This document shows, one piece after another, positions 36,750-48,667 of a DNA stretch of 64,000 nt. The notes under the pieces were generated by a model. It was not told where the DNA came from and ran no database searches. It saw only the letters and a list, made by a program, of their open reading frames with translations. A program made the translations under genes and the position numbers. Location: contig CM048846.1 in assembly GCA_026545225.1 (NCBI GenBank), positions 86,631,270 to 86,695,269 on the forward strand, in the 5' to 3' direction. This DNA is from Cornus controversa (Eukaryota; Streptophyta; Magnoliopsida; Cornales; Cornaceae). Within the stretch, counting starts at the first letter, position 1, and every line of letters begins with the position of its first letter.

Positions 36750-36925
36750 TTTAGTGTTGTGTTTTCGTTACATGGCCTTTATTTCACCCAATAGAAATAG
36801 TTCCAAGACCTTTGTTTTGTGGAATCCAAGTATTAGAAAGCATTTGATGCTCCCATGCCCTTATAATTCTAGAAATTCTATTGATTATGGACTCTGTTTT
36901 GATTCATACACTCGAATGGTTATTT
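36750..36925 (+). pseudogene. F-box/FBA gene fragment
   Basis: It corresponds to the internal FBA part of the adjacent gene at 37365-37530: both read SPNRNS, then KTFVLWNPSIRK, then CPY and YGLCFDS. At nucleotide level ACCTTTGTTTTGTGGAATCC is identical. There is no F-box and no downstream domain, and the frame closes in a T-rich tract. It is a partial duplicate of the downstream gene, in the same orientation, ending about 100 bp before its start codon. Confidence 0.88.
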
Positions 36926-37021
36926 ATTTATTATTATTATTTTGATTAAATTGGGTTTGCACTCAAGTCCGAACCCCTTTGAGCTCTGATCCTTTTGACG
37001 AGAAAACCGAAGAAGTGAGCC

Positions 37022-38167
37022 ATGGACACCGAAACCAAACCCTCACAAACAACTGAATCGCAGAGACTTCCAGATGAAATCTTATTCGACATACTCTCCA
37101 GACTACCCGTCCTGTATCTACTGCAATACAGGTGCGTATGCAAATCATGGCGTTCTATGATTTCCCATCCCCAATTCATCAAAACCCAGCTCCACCAATC
37201 AACCCAATCCCTCGATAGCCAAAGACTCTTGATCGCACCTCCTCCAAATGACTACTTTACCTCCCTAGACTGTGAATCTTGTCATGAATCAAAATTGTTT
37301 GATCCGCCTTGGATGAACTGGTTTTCCTATGGCGAGGTATTGTGTTCTTGCGTTGGTTTGATACTTTTGTGTTTGCGTTACCGACCCTTTAGTTCACCCA
37401 ATAGAAATAGTCACAAGACCTTTGTTTTGTGGAATCCAAGTATCAGAAAGGATTTTATATTTTCATGCCCTTATATTTCTATTTATAGTATTGAGCTTTA
37501 TGGACTCTGTTTTGATTCATCCACGAATGGTTATAAAGTGATTATCTTGTCTCAAAATGGTGGTAGAATTAGCATATTGGTCTTTGATTTGAAATCCCTT
37601 TCTTGGAAAGAGATAAGGGATTCTACTTTTGTAATTTCGTATCGTCAAAATGGGGTTATCGTGAAAGGAGCTAGTCACTGGATTATGACTTCTAACCAGT
37701 ATTATTCCGGTGTGATTGTTTATTTTGATTTGGTGGAGGAAAAGTTGAAGGAGTTGCCGAAACCAGATTATTGGAATAAAAATGATGAATTCGGTTTGAC
37801 GGTTTTGAGAGGATGGCTTTGTATATACCAATGGATGGATAAAAAACAGCTTGAGGTATGGGCAATGAAAGAATATGGGAAGAAGGAATCATGGACTAAA
37901 TTGATATCCATCCCAGCTATAATAGGAAGCAAATCTTTATGCTTATGCAACCCTTTATGCTTGACAAAGACGGGGGAAGTTTTGGTGCTAATTAACAAAA
38001 CGGAAATAGCAGTCTATAATCCAAAAGAATGTACATTAACTACTCCATGGTGCTTGGAAGATGTTCCTAGTTTCATAGCAGCTACGTATGTGGAGAGTCT
38101 AGTTTTACTAAATTATGGCAATGACACTACTAAGGTGCAACACAGGGGGGGAAGTGAATCCAAATAG
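37022..38167 (+). CDS. F-box protein with FBA domain (gene 1)
   Basis: A single exon of 381 aa. An F-box lies at residues 15-57 (RLPDEILFDILSRLPV, CVCKSW). An F-box-associated (FBA) interaction region follows, with VLCSCVGLILL (about 106-116), FVLWNPSIRK (134-143) and YGLCFDSSTNGYKV (160-173). The architecture is that of CPR1/CPR30-type F-box proteins, which link substrates to SKP1-cullin1 ubiquitin ligases in the nucleus or cytoplasm; the substrate is unknown. The first Met (ATGGACACCG) just precedes the F-box and fits the usual layout. It is more diverged from genes 2 and 3 than they are from each other. The C-terminus (HRGGSESK) differs from that of the paralogues and may be drifting. Probably intact; expression cannot be judged. 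Confidence 0.93.
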   Translation: MDTETKPSQTTESQRLPDEILFDILSRLPVLYLLQYRCVCKSWRSMISHPQFIKTQLHQSTQSLDSQRLLIAPPPNDYFTSLDCESCHESKLFDPPWMNWFSYGEVLCSCVGLILLCLRYRPFSSPNRNSHKTFVLWNPSIRKDFIFSCPYISIYSIELYGLCFDSSTNGYKVIILSQNGGRISILVFDLKSLSWKEIRDSTFVISYRQNGVIVKGASHWIMTSNQYYSGVIVYFDLVEEKLKELPKPDYWNKNDEFGLTVLRGWLCIYQWMDKKQLEVWAMKEYGKKESWTKLISIPAIIGSKSLCLCNPLCLTKTGEVLVLINKTEIAVYNPKECTLTTPWCLEDVPSFIAATYVESLVLLNYGNDTTKVQHRGGSESK

Positions 38168-41100
38168 AGGATACTGGAACAGGTAGGAGAGGAAATCATA
38201 TACGTTGTTCTTTGTTCTATTTTCCCATTTCTATTTCTATTTCTATTTGGTGCTTATTTGTAGATGTGGTTCCTTTTCTAGCTGGTGTTTATTTGTATTT
38301 GTGGATTTCTTAGAAATTATTTTCACGGGAGTTTATGATAATTGCATGTCCAAACAGAAACAGGGTTGCCACAATTTTTGTCTCTAACTAATTGCATTTT
38401 GATGAAGTCCTCATTTTTTCTCCCCGTGGTGAACCTTGCATTATTATACCTTTCGTATTTTGATCAATTATTCATATCATTTTCTTTTCTTTTTTGTTTC
38501 ATGACTACCAAATTAAATTGTTCTATATCATTTATCGTATTGCTTAACCTTATGAAATATTCATAAATTTATGGTTCACTACTTACATTAATTACATTTA
38601 GTGTTTGATTCTGAAGATATATGATTATGGTTTTTTATTGTTTCAGATTTTGTAATCACAGTTAATTTTGTTAATGTATATGCATATGAAAGGATTTTTG
38701 AGCTTTAATTTACCTAATACTCTTAGAGAATTTTATATTATTTGTGTCTCATATCTTCAATTGTTCCAATTGTACATTTTTTGAATTCATATGCAAATAG
38801 AAAAGATATATGTATGTAAATTTAGCTAATTCATTGAATTGATATGCTAAAAAAATTCCTTATATTGATATTGACAAGTTTGCGTTGCATACTCATAATT
38901 AATATGCATTATTATTATACATGTGCCTTACTTCGATCAGGCTTGCGCCTTATAGAGCGCCTTGCGCCTAGGCTCCATAAGGCCTTTGGTGCCTTAGTGC
39001 GCCTTGAGCCTTTAACAACTATTGTTATACTTGTTTTTTTATAAAAAGAATCACTAATATATTGTTTTTTCCTTGTTTCAGATTGAGGAGATAGAATGGT
39101 TTACTGGTTCTTCTCTTGATTTAGCTTGGACAATGGTGATATGGAGTTTGGTTTGTTCCTGTTATGGTTTTTACATAGTAAATAACGAATGCAGTTTTAT
39201 AATTTTTGCTTAGTGTAAAGCAGTCTTGAAGGTTTCAAATGTCTGGATTAGTCATGCTTCTTAGGAATTATATTAGTAAAATAACTGCACTTGTTTGTTT
39301 GGAACTTGAAGGTACTGCTGTTTATTTAAAGTGGGTGGAGGAAGTTCTGGACGTTTTAATTAGAAATTTGATGATATTGAACTTGCATCACTGTCAAACA
39401 AGCAATCTCTCTGTGGGAATTGTTGTTTTCTATTTTTATGTGAGTCAATAGCTTCATTGGTTGAAAAATAAATTGTTTCATTGGTTGTTTCAGTTGTGAT
39501 GCTCTGCCTTTTTCACAAGGAAAATGATAATCAAGACCACTTTGATAAACCGAAGGAAACGTCATAATGTCAAGCCATCTCAATTTCTTGCATTGTTCTC
39601 TTCCTTCTATCTCTTATCTCTTCTCTCTCATCTTCACCATCATAGTCCAACCCCTCCCATCTCAACTTCTTGCCTTGTTCTGTTTCTTCTCTCTCTCTCT
39701 TTATCTCATCTCTCTCCTCTTCACCATCATAGTCCAACCCCGCACTCTCACTTCAGAATAGGAGTCCTTCAGGTCTTCAAAGACTCCATCAAATCATCAA
39801 TTATCCTATCCTTGACTCTACTTGTGCTTCACCTCCAACCCTTGCTGGTGGTGATGACGACGATTACTTGTTGTTAGCTTTAGATTTGCTGGACTTTTTG
39901 CCATTCTGTGCATTCTTATTGCCATTCTGAAGCTGAACTGACAAGAGTACACAAGAAAGTTGGTGTGTTCAATAATTAGTATACTAATGTTTACCCCACT
40001 CATTTGACACTTATGATAATTTTGGTAGGAAGGTAGAAAAAGGGTTGAAGGGAAGATAGGAAGTCATTTGGTAAAGAGGAGACAAGGAGGAAAGGGAAAA
40101 GAGAATGAATAAGTCATTTTTCATGGTTTAGTGTTTCACAAATTTTCATCCCTCCAAGTATGGACGGAAGGGAGGAAGGAAGATTATTAGGGTTATTATA
40201 AAATTCTTACAGAGAAAAAAGGATGTATTAAAAATTTTAAATTACAATACTATTAATTATCATTTTCTTTTCTTTCTTCTTTATTTATTTAGTATTATTA
40301 TTATTATTATATTTGTCTTTTTCCTCAAAAGGATGACAAATTTTATTTTTGTCTATTTGAAATTTTTACCTTAATAATTGTTTGGACGTACACTATTACT
40401 TCTTGTCATATAGTTGCAATTTTTTTTTTAATTGAAGTTCCATGGGAATAGTGAATAGAATAGACTTTTCTGTTTTTTAAATTAATGCATCTAGCTAATA
40501 GAACACTCTTTGTTCAATCATGAAGATGAACTCAATTTCACAAATCAGAATATACCCAAATTAGTAAGTTGGCTATTTTTTTTTTCCTTGCAATAACTTT
40601 TCCTTTTTTATCATGTAGAAATATGATTCTACTTGAAAGAAAAAAAAAGACAATAGACAATCTATGTCAGCATTATCCAATTAAAGTGGAATGAACAGTA
40701 CATATAACATAATAAAGGTTCAAAGGAGTATTATAAATAGTGATGAGTATAGCGGTAAAAATAAATTAAACAAAGTAAGGTGTCACCTCCTCTTCTCTTT
40801 CATCCAATCAATCAAGAAGCGAGAACAACAATATCCCTTTCCCAGGATGGATTCGTCACTCCCTTTCATTCAAATTTCCTCCTTTCTATCAAATGAAGCA
40901 TTATTCTGTCACATATATTTGGTTAAAAAAATAGGCTTACTGTTTCGGTCTAAATGGCATCACCTTTTTCATAATGATTGAAATGCTATGCTGGAACTTT
41001 TTTATAAATGTTTCTCATTACTTATCAAATAAAATATATGTTTTTCATTCACAATTAAAATTTGATTTTGGCCAAAGCAATTTAACAAATTTCAGATTCA

Positions 41101-41565
41101 CCATTCTTTTTTATTACTTTCAGCTTAAATTATTTACCAAAAAATAAGATTTGTGGGGTCCAAATTTCCATCTTAATGACTCATTGCAATTCCACTGATT
41201 TAGGAGGATTGCAGCCTTGAAAATTTCTTGGACTTAAATGATTTAGAATTTAAGTTTAATTCAAAAAAAAAAAAGGACAAAAAAATCTTAATCACTACAA
41301 GAGAAATGTAAAGCATGTTGAGGTAACCTGAGTATGGATTGGGCTTCTTTTTTACATTTTTTTTTAATGAATCAATTTTGACAAATTAGAACATTCAAAT
41401 AAACTGATTGTGGAACCTAATGATCAATTGATGCGAACCTTAATCTGATTGTTGTATTAAACTTCTTGCAAGAGTGTTCTATAATCCAAACTCTCATTTG
41501 TGTTACCTGCAATTCCTTCCTCTCCAAATATCATAACAGTAGAGGATAAACTACAAAGCAAGCTT
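38168..41565. other. Intergenic block partly duplicated near 46.8 kb
   Basis: No gene is supported. About 39716-39825 (CACCATCATAGTCCAACCCC ... GTCTTCAAAGACTC) recurs at 46815-46920, and about 41055-41215 recurs in diverged form at 47025-47295. So this block belongs to a segmental duplication. A second CT-rich unit at 39620-39660 repeats part of the first. A GC-rich palindromic repeat with GCGCCTTG words lies at 38935-39015, of a kind often scattered in plant introns. The 117-codon frame at 39524-39877 lies on this CT-rich repeat and is not convincing. Confidence 0.5.
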
Positions 41566-42219
41566 AACATATAGAGAGGGATTGTTTGGAACAATTTACT
41601 CACCTGCAAAGAGCTGAGGAGGTTATATAACTAGATAAAAGTGTAGAATTCAGTGGTTGAAGGCTGGTGATTTGAACACAACTTATTTCATATAGTTGTT
41701 AATCAAACAAGGCGTTTCAACAGAGTTACACTACTATTTCTTTTACAGATGGAACTAAATTGGTGAAGGAAGATCAAGTAAAGTCTGAGTTTGTATCCTA
41801 TTTTCAAACTCTGCTAAACACATTACCTGGGCATACTGAATATGAATATATCAATCAATTTATTCTGAATCCTATTTCAGCTGAGCAAGCTCCAGGAATG
41901 GCTAGGGATGTCACTGCTTAGGAAGTCAAAGCTACCTTATTCTCTCTTAAGGATGACGAAGCACCTGGTTCTGATGGTCGGAATTCTTTTTTCTTCAAGC
42001 ACACTTGAAGTGTCATTGGGGAAGAGGTAACAAATGCCATTCTTGATTTTTTAAAGACTGACAACTTTTTAAGGGAGATAAATTCTACTGTTATTACTCT
42101 TGTCCCAAAGGCGTCTAACCCAAATACAGTACCAGACTATAGACCTATGTCTGTTTGCAACACACTATATAAGTGTATTGCTAAGATTGTGGCTGATAGA
42201 ATTAAAGAAGTGCTGCCCT

Positions 42220-43004
42220 CAGGGCCGGCCTGAGATTCCAAAAATATTGAGAGATTTTAGGCGGACTTTTAAATGGGGCCTTTTCTATCTAAATTTTCAC
42301 TTACAGATAAATTCTATAGGAGCGCAAAATTTTTATTAAAATGAGATAATAAGCAAATAAAATATATTAATGTTGAAAAAAATATCCTGGTCTTGGTGCT
42401 TTATAAATAGCACGATCCAGTTAACATAAAAAAATTAAAAGAAATATTCAACATACTTTAGTCACAAAAATCAAAATTGAAATTCATATAAAAGTAAATG
42501 TGATGTGATCGTCTTGCATTTTGAGCTACAAAATTATCAATTAAAGTGCTCACAATCCCCAAAGGAAAGTCGTTGCATTGCCATTGTGAAAATAGAAGAA
42601 TAAAAGAAAAGGAGTTCTAAAAAAAAAAAAATGACTAAGACATAGTTATTAGTAATTTTTTTTTTTTTTTTTTAAATGAGGCACAGATCATTGTATTGGA
42701 CCATTATCATTATTTTTTAAATGAGACCCACTTTATTATTGCCCAGACTAGTGTATTGGGAAGGAGTTTTTTAAAAAAAAAAATGCCTAAAACAAATAGT
42801 TAGTAGTAAATTTTTTTTTTTTTTAAATAAGGCTCAGACCATTGTATTGAACAATTATCATTTTTTTAAATGAGGCCTACTTTGTTATTGGCCCAAACTA
42901 GTGTATTGGGATATTAGTTACTATATATAGTTTTTAAATAACATCTAGTGGGCTGGAGGCCCTCAAAATATTAAAAATTTTTGAGGTGACCGCCTGGGCC
43001 CCTG
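42220..43004. mobile_element. Non-autonomous hAT element, copy 2, in the LINE
   Basis: A 785-bp element with ends CAGGGCCGGCC and GGGCCCCTG, flanked by a perfect 8-bp duplication GCTGCCCT (42212-42219 and 43005-43012). Removing it would reunite the LINE sequence at ...RIKEVLPS. It belongs to the same family as 21915-23027. No transposase; it has several T/A homopolymers and near-tandem 'GTATTGGG ... TTTTTAAATGAGGC' units in its right half. Confidence 0.95.
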
Positions 43005-43233
43005 GCTGCCCTCTTGCATAAGTCTTAACCAAATTTTCTTTTGTTCCTGGTTGGAGAATATCAGACAATGTCGTATTAGCTCAAGAAATTATAAGGGGAT
43101 AGCACAGGAATAAAAGACCTCCTAGGACATTCTTAAAGTGGATGTAAGAAAAGTCTATGATACTCTTATCTTGTTAGTTTCTTCTAGGTGCTCTAAAAGC
43201 TTTTTAATTTCCAGAAAGAGTGATTAATTGGAT

Positions 43234-43714
43234 TGTTGGAAATTTTGTCTCAAATTCTTAGTTTTATTAGGTTTTTATTTTAGAGTTGTATTTTGTTAGG
43301 AATTTCTTGTTAGACAAGTCGTGGACTCCAAGGAATTGTAATCCTTGTCCAATAAGAAATTGGGCGTAGACTCTATAAATAGAAACCTAAGTTATTTGTT
43401 GAGACTTGTGAGATTGAGAGAGATGTAGTCTTATGAGAAGTTGATGGGTAGAGGTAATTTATGGGTTAGTAGAGTAGGAAAAAAAGCAGTGGCACAATGA
43501 GTAGGAGACAGTCTCATGGAGAGGTACGTGTTGAAAAGGCCTGTATGCACGGTGTTGGTATTCTACTGTTTTAATATCTCTATGGAATCATAGTGAAATA
43601 TCTTTTCATCTGTGGATGTAGGCCAGTTTTCGCCGAATCACGTTATATATTGTGTTTGTGTGTGATTTGCTTTCGTTGGATTTCCATGATTCGTGCGTTT
43701 CCGATTTCCCAACA
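43234..43714 (+). mobile_element. Solo LTR (copia-like) in the LINE
   Basis: This 481-bp insert begins TGTTGGAAATTTTGTC and ends GATTTCCCAACA, giving inverted TGTTGGAAA/TTCCCAACA termini. CTCTATAAATAG near 43370 is TATA-like. It splits the LINE reading between ...ERVINWI and HTCISTAKFSV. GAT(T) occurs on both sides but a clean 5-bp duplication is not visible, possibly because of base changes. The 61-codon frame over its right end (43593-43778) is an artefact of the LTR-LINE junction. Confidence 0.75.
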
Positions 43715-45645
43715 GATTCATACATGCATATCTACTGCTAAATTTTCTGTGAATATAAATGATGCTCTAGAAGGCTAATTTCCAACTAAGAGAGGGTTGA
43801 GACAAGGGGACCCAATGTCTCCTTATTTGTTTGTGTTGGTTCTGGAAGTGTTGACTAGAATCATATACAGGAAGACTCAAAGGGACGGCTTTAAGTTGTG
43901 TGCAAAACAAAAACTGACTCATGTGATGTTTGCATATGACTTGTTGATGTTTTGTGCTGGGATTATTGATTCTATAAATACTTTGATTGGAGATTTGCTA
44001 GACTTTGGCATATACTCCGAGCTAAATCCAAATCCTGCAAAAAGTAAGTTTTTTTCTGCTAGAATTGATGATTGTTAAAGTTTTTTTCTGCTGGAATTGA
44101 TGATTGTAAAAATCTGGTTGAAATAATAACAACCAGACCTAAAACATGGTGTACATTTCCTTTGCTGGTCGAGTTCAACTCATGAATGCAGTCCTTTTCT
44201 CTATTCAAGTTTATTGGGCTTCACATTTTATTCTCCCCAAATCTGTGATAAAATATATAATTGGAGTCCTAAGGAATTATTTGTGGAAAGGGAGTTGTCT
44301 TCAAAATGGTAGCTCTAGAGTAGCTTGGGAAGTTGTTTGTTTGCCAAAGGAGGGAGGTTTTGGGTTGAAAGACTTGGTGTCTTGGAACAAAGCAGCTATG
44401 GTCAATCACATGTGGGAAATTCTTCAACCAAAACCAAATTCTGATTTCTGGTCTCTTAGAATCCCTCTGATTGTTCATGGACATGGAGGAAAATCTTGGG
44501 TTTAAGAAGGGAATTTAGATTTGAATTTATGCATAAAATAGGTGATGGTCAAACACCCTTATGGAATGACTATTGGCTTCCTATGGCTTCTATAATTCCC
44601 AGAATGGGGAACAGAATCATACAAGAATTGCGGACATCATAACTAATACATCATGGAATTGGCCTTCAACAGAAGAAATGTTGCTCCCAACTAAGGGCAA
44701 ATTTTCTATCCAGACTGCGTGGGAAATTATCAGACCTAAAAAGCAAGCAGTGGTATGGTATGATTTAGTCTGGTTTTCTGGTGCTATTCCTAAACATGCT
44801 TTTGTGCTATGGATGACTCTTTTAAACAGACTTCCTACTCAGAGTAGACTGCATCAGTGTTGTTGTGTCTTCTGCAGAGATAATATTGAGGATAGAGACC
44901 ATCTGAACTTCAATTGTATATCGGCTAAGGGTGCTCTCAACAGACTAGATTATAATTGGATTGACTTGATAAATTGGACTAGCATCACTCTTAGAGGGAA
45001 GACAATCATAAATAAATTGGCCTTTGCTGATATGGTTTATGCCATATAGAAGGAGAGAAACATGCAAGCTGAAATAGTCGATCTGATACAGACATAAAAT
45101 AAAGCATTATCATTGAGAAAGTTCAAAGATTCCCAGATAGAGAGTGGAATCACCCTATGCATGTTTTGAATGGTTAACAAGGCATATGGCTTTGATATAT
45201 GTACAACAGAATGGGTTCTTGTATCCTCTTTGATGACTATGAAGATCAGTTTTACATTTCTTCTGATGGCAAACATCTTTTTAAATCGATGTAGTGGATA
45301 AAGCATATTCTCTTTGAGTTGGATGATCTTGTTTATTTGTTACTTGTGGAGGTGCATAAATGGATAGCTCTTTGTGTCAATGTCAGGATAGTGACTTTCT
45401 GAATTGCTATGGGTCTTCAACTTGGCTTAGGCTCTTCTTGGATAGCAGAATCAAGAGTTTGAACATACATGGGTTCTTATTTGTTTTGCTTGTTTGTAAA
45501 TATAGCTTGTATTTGTGCTTGTTCTTAGTTTGGTCCCCATTTTGCTTGGTGCTATTGGGATTCCATGAGTTGGTTTTGTATTCAAGGGGTATGCCCTTTG
45601 CGCGGGATGTAATGGGTTTTTTTGCCTCCGATTGTTTGTTTTGAC

Positions 45646-45855
45646 GTAAAACGTTTTTCAGAAAGTATTTTTGAATTGCATATTTTTGCATATTTTAGAA
45701 GGAAAAATGTATTGTAAAATATTTTCACACTAAAATACTTTAGTTGATGCAACCAACCTCTAAAACTTTGAATAGCAGGTCGGTTGATCCAACCAAAACA
45801 CTTAAAATTATCAAAAATATTTTTTGAAAAATGTTTATCGAGAAAAACATTTTAC
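45646..45855. mobile_element. Small MITE with GTAAAACG/TTTTAC ends
   Basis: The left end GTAAAACGTTTTTC and inverted right end GTAAAATGTTTTTCTCG, with further matching ATTTTT-rich sequence, define a 210-bp element. It contains 'TTGATGCAACCAACC' and 'GTTGATCCAACCAAA' as internal near-repeats. The target duplication is unclear. It lies immediately beyond the LINE end. Confidence 0.55.
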
Positions 45856-46682
45856 ATTGTAACAAATGGAGGCAGACCAGCCTGCTTGGTTCAGTTTTTT
45901 GAGAACTGTAAAATCGTTTGATTGGTTGACAATTTCTAATAATTGCTAAAAAAAAAAGAAGCCTAAGTCTGTTTCCATAAAATTGTTTTTTATAGTTCTC
46001 TTAAAATAATTTTCTATTTTTTTGAGTGACAAACTAAGAAAGCTTTGAAATGCTCACCTTTTCAAAAAAGAAAAAAAATAGAAGCAAGCTCAACTACTTA
46101 GAAGGAGGGTTATAGTAAGAATTGCGGTCTAACCAGAGAAGGTAGTAATGGCGATTATAGTAAGAATTGCTTTTAAAAATTTGCAACTAACTAACGTAAA
46201 CGGTCTAATCGAGAAGGTAGTAACTTGCTAGTGATAACACTCACTCATATATGTCCAAGATTTTACCCATTTGGATCCGATGTGAGACAAAAATTCGTAG
46301 CAAGTTGTCACAGACTAGGCATCAGTGATAATACCTACTCATATATGTCCATGATCCTACCCATTCGGATATCACGTGTGACAAGAATTCATAACAAACT
46401 GCTACTAAAAGAAGCATTTACTAGAGAATTGAGACCATATTTGATCAGCACTCGCTAAAAAAAACAAATGGTTATTAAGTTCCATTGGGACAATATAGAA
46501 AACACAACTCTATTTTAAGCAGCCCATGTTCACCAATTACAGGACTTTAACGGTATGCATTAGCCAAATCCCAACTTTTTGTCAAAAAAAAAAAAAAAAT
46601 GCACTTCTAGAGCCATTGCAATCCCACACACAATGGCTATCTTTTTTATACGTAGTTTTACCCGAAAAGGACATTTAATAAG
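45856..46682. other. Intergenic sequence with a short repeated unit
   Basis: Between 46215 and 46390 a unit containing GTGATAA(C/T)AC(T/C)(C/A)CTCATATATGTCCA occurs twice (about 46233 and 46325), each followed by a CCCATT(T/C)GGAT phrase. An A15 tract lies at 46587-46600. No gene is seen. Confidence 0.45.
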
Positions 46683-46790
46683 AAAATTTCCGTAATTTGC
46701 ATTCCTTTCTTTGAGAAAATACGAGCTGGAAGAGAAAACGACACATTGAGTATTCCATGTGAAGTCATATACAACATACTCTTGTTCTCT
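46683..46790 (+). pseudogene. Scrambled F-box promoter/5' relic
   Basis: Three short blocks from the F-box genes are fused here: upstream sequence AATTTCCGTAATTTGCATTCC (46685-46705, also at 51777-51797, in part); GCTGGAAGAGAAAAC (46727-46740, also at 48671-48685 just after the ATG); and CCATGTGAAGTCATATACAAC (46756-46776, as at 48726-48746, part of the F-box). Intervening gene sequence is deleted, so nothing can be translated. It marks a fourth F-box locus that has been lost. Confidence 0.85.
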
Positions 46791-46799
46791 TTCTACTCT

Positions 46800-47295
46800 T
46801 TTTATCTTTATCTCATCTTCACCATCATAGTCCAACCCCTCACTCTCACTTCAGTATAAGAGTCCTTCAGGTCTTCAAAGACTCGATCAAACCATCAATT
46901 ATACTACCCTTGCCTCTAGAATTTGAAATCTGTTTAAAGAACTTAACCAACCAGACTCATTGTTTTCTAACACATTGACAGTGATTTAGTTGAGATTGAA
47001 CTAATTGAGGACAAACAAGAATACATAATCAAATTTGATTTTGGCCAAAGAAGTTTGACAAATTTCATATTTTCTTTCTTATTACTTTCAGCTTTAAATT
47101 ATTTATCAAAAATTAACTTATGGGTTCAAACCTAAATCACACAGAGCAGGTATACAAAAACGAAAAATTCTATAAACAAGGAGAGGAGCAATGCGAGAGC
47201 GCGGGCCATACACACGAGCAACACATTTATTTAGAAGAATTATGTGACTTAAGTTTAAACCCCCACTTTAATGACTCGGGAGGATTGCATTGGCA
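46800..47295. repeat. Duplicate of the block downstream of F-box gene 1
   Basis: 46815-46920 matches 39716-39825 (CACCATCATAGTCCAACCCC, TCACTTCAG, GTCCTTCAGGTCTTCAAAG). 47025-47110 matches 41055-41145 (TTTGATTTTGGCCAAAG, TTATTACTTTCAGCTT). 47260-47295 matches 41170-41215 (TTAATGACTC, GGAGGATTGCA). Order and orientation agree, so this is the flank of a duplicated F-box segment. The 91-codon minus-strand frame at 46560-46835 crosses the relic and is not a gene. Confidence 0.8.
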
Positions 47296-47349
47296 AAATT
47301 ATTTCATCTAGAACCAATATATTTATATCTATCTATACTATTATTAGAA

Positions 47350-48045
47350 CTGATGGCTGACTGAACCTTTAGGCGACTTAGACGGGTTGCTTAAGTCCAA
47401 CCAATAGAAGACCTTCAAATTATTTTATTTCCTTAATAAGAGTTCCTAAATTTTTTATTTTCTAATATTATTAGATTTTTAAAAAAAATTGTTTCCTTGT
47501 AGTGATAGGTGTTAACCAATGGTAAAAATTTAATAATAGGCCCAAATAATTTAATTCATTTAAAAAATTTTAATTTCTATTATTGTCTCAAAACCTTCGT
47601 CTTTTTTCTCTCCGTCACTCCTCATTTCACAATTTTTTTTGTATGAATTGTTGAAATATATATTTAACAGATAATCCAACAAAATTAAGATAATTCGATA
47701 ATGAGAAAGATAACTTAGATTCATAATGATAATCAAATGTGTGATAAGAAAATTCTTTGTGAATAACATAAAAAAAGAATGAAAGAAAGTAAACCAAGTA
47801 AAAAAAAATGAAGATCTTTTTCAAAAATCATATTCTATTCCCACAAATATTTATGGACTTGAAAAATATCGTTAAAAATTAAAAGATTTATTAGTAGAAA
47901 ATGGTCCAATTAAATATAATAATTTCAATAAGAATAGTTTTATATAAACATTATTAACTAATATTTAATATTAAAATATTACATGTTGAAGGGGCTACTA
48001 TTATATTTTTTGCCTAAAGCCTCAAATTGTGTTGAGCCGCCCCTG
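47350..48045. mobile_element. Degraded hAT-like element, copy 3
   Basis: The right end GAGCCGCCCCTG (inverted CAGGGGCGGCTC) is typical of plant hAT termini and is followed by ATTAGAAG (48046-48053). The same 7 bases ATTAGAA occur at 47343-47349 beside a decayed left end (CTGATGGCTGACTG). The interior has the phrases GGCGACTTAGACGG and TTTTGCCTAAAGCC. No coding capacity. Boundaries are tentative. Confidence 0.5.
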
Positions 48046-48053
48046 ATTAGAAG

Positions 48054-48590
48054 TACAAAGAGTTCCGATCATATTTTATTTTTTATAATGCATTTTTAAT
48101 TGTTATAATATTATTTATTGTAATAAATATATAAAAAATAGTATTTGTTTTAAAATAAAAATTCTATTTCTTCTCTCAAGCTTCATGCCTAACACAAATC
48201 TTTTCATCCTTAAAATTTAGAGAGAAAAAATTAATAATATTTTACTCTCCTCCTAATAGATTCTTAATTTCTTACTCTATCAACCACACTCTTAGAATTC
48301 CATATGAACCAAATAACTAATTCACAAACTTAATAACAACAAAAATTTTATTTCTAAAAATTCTATATAAACTAAGTAACTAATTCACAAACTTAATAAC
48401 AACATAAACTTTATTCTCATTCTTACTCTTTTACCTTCCATGCCTAACGATTATTAATTTGTATATTACTTTCAATTTAAAAATTAGAAATCGGGCATAT
48501 ATATATATATATAAGGAAAACAGACTCTTGACGACAGTCAATTTGCATTCCAACTCTTAACATGGAATTTCCAACTCTTAACATGGAATG
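48054..48590. other. Intergenic sequence, no gene seen
   Basis: AT-rich, with one near-direct repeat: AACTAATTCACAAACTTAATAACAAC at 48317 and 48379 (in part), each followed by an A/T-rich stretch. This is the upstream flank of F-box gene 2. Confidence 0.45.
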
Positions 48591-48667
48591 AAATATCATT
48601 ATATATATATAACCTAAAACCATAAACCCTCCTGGCGCTGAGAAGAGACAGATAAAGCTGGAAGAGA
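48591..48667 (+). promoter_or_regulatory. Core promoter/leader of F-box gene 2
   Basis: ATATATATATAACCTAAAAC then CATAAACCCTCC runs from 48600 to 48632, 35-70 bases before the start codon. The same order (TATATATAGCCTAAAACCGC, ATAAACCCTTC) precedes gene 3 at 51910-51939. The TATA tract is the probable TATA box, and the shared leader confirms that both promoters were copied with the genes. Confidence 0.6.

Larger units (their letters stand above)
41566..45640 (+). mobile_element. L1-type LINE, inactivated ORF2
   Basis: Translated pieces follow plant L1 ORF2 order: LQRAEEV and QWLKAGDLNTTYF (41600-41690); DDEAPGSDG and INSTVITLVPK...DYRPMSVCNTLYKCI (41950-42190); RISDNVVLAQEIIRG (43055-43100); LRQGDPMSPYLFVLVLEVLTR (43795-43860, in part); FAYDLLMF (43930-43955); then a long tail (44146-44505). 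The zinc-binding RVT domain (44573-45049) includes FSIQTAWEI, AFVLWMTLLNRLPT and CxxC...H...C. FAYDLL stands where FADDLL is expected, so a catalytic aspartate is lost. In-frame stops (near 41921 and 42007), frameshifts and two insertions make it dead. The end toward 45640 is T/G-rich, like an L1 3' UTR. Confidence 0.9.

Noticed and set aside
43593-43778. A 61-codon frame
   Set aside because: It crosses the solo-LTR/LINE junction, so it is a chimera of two mobile elements.
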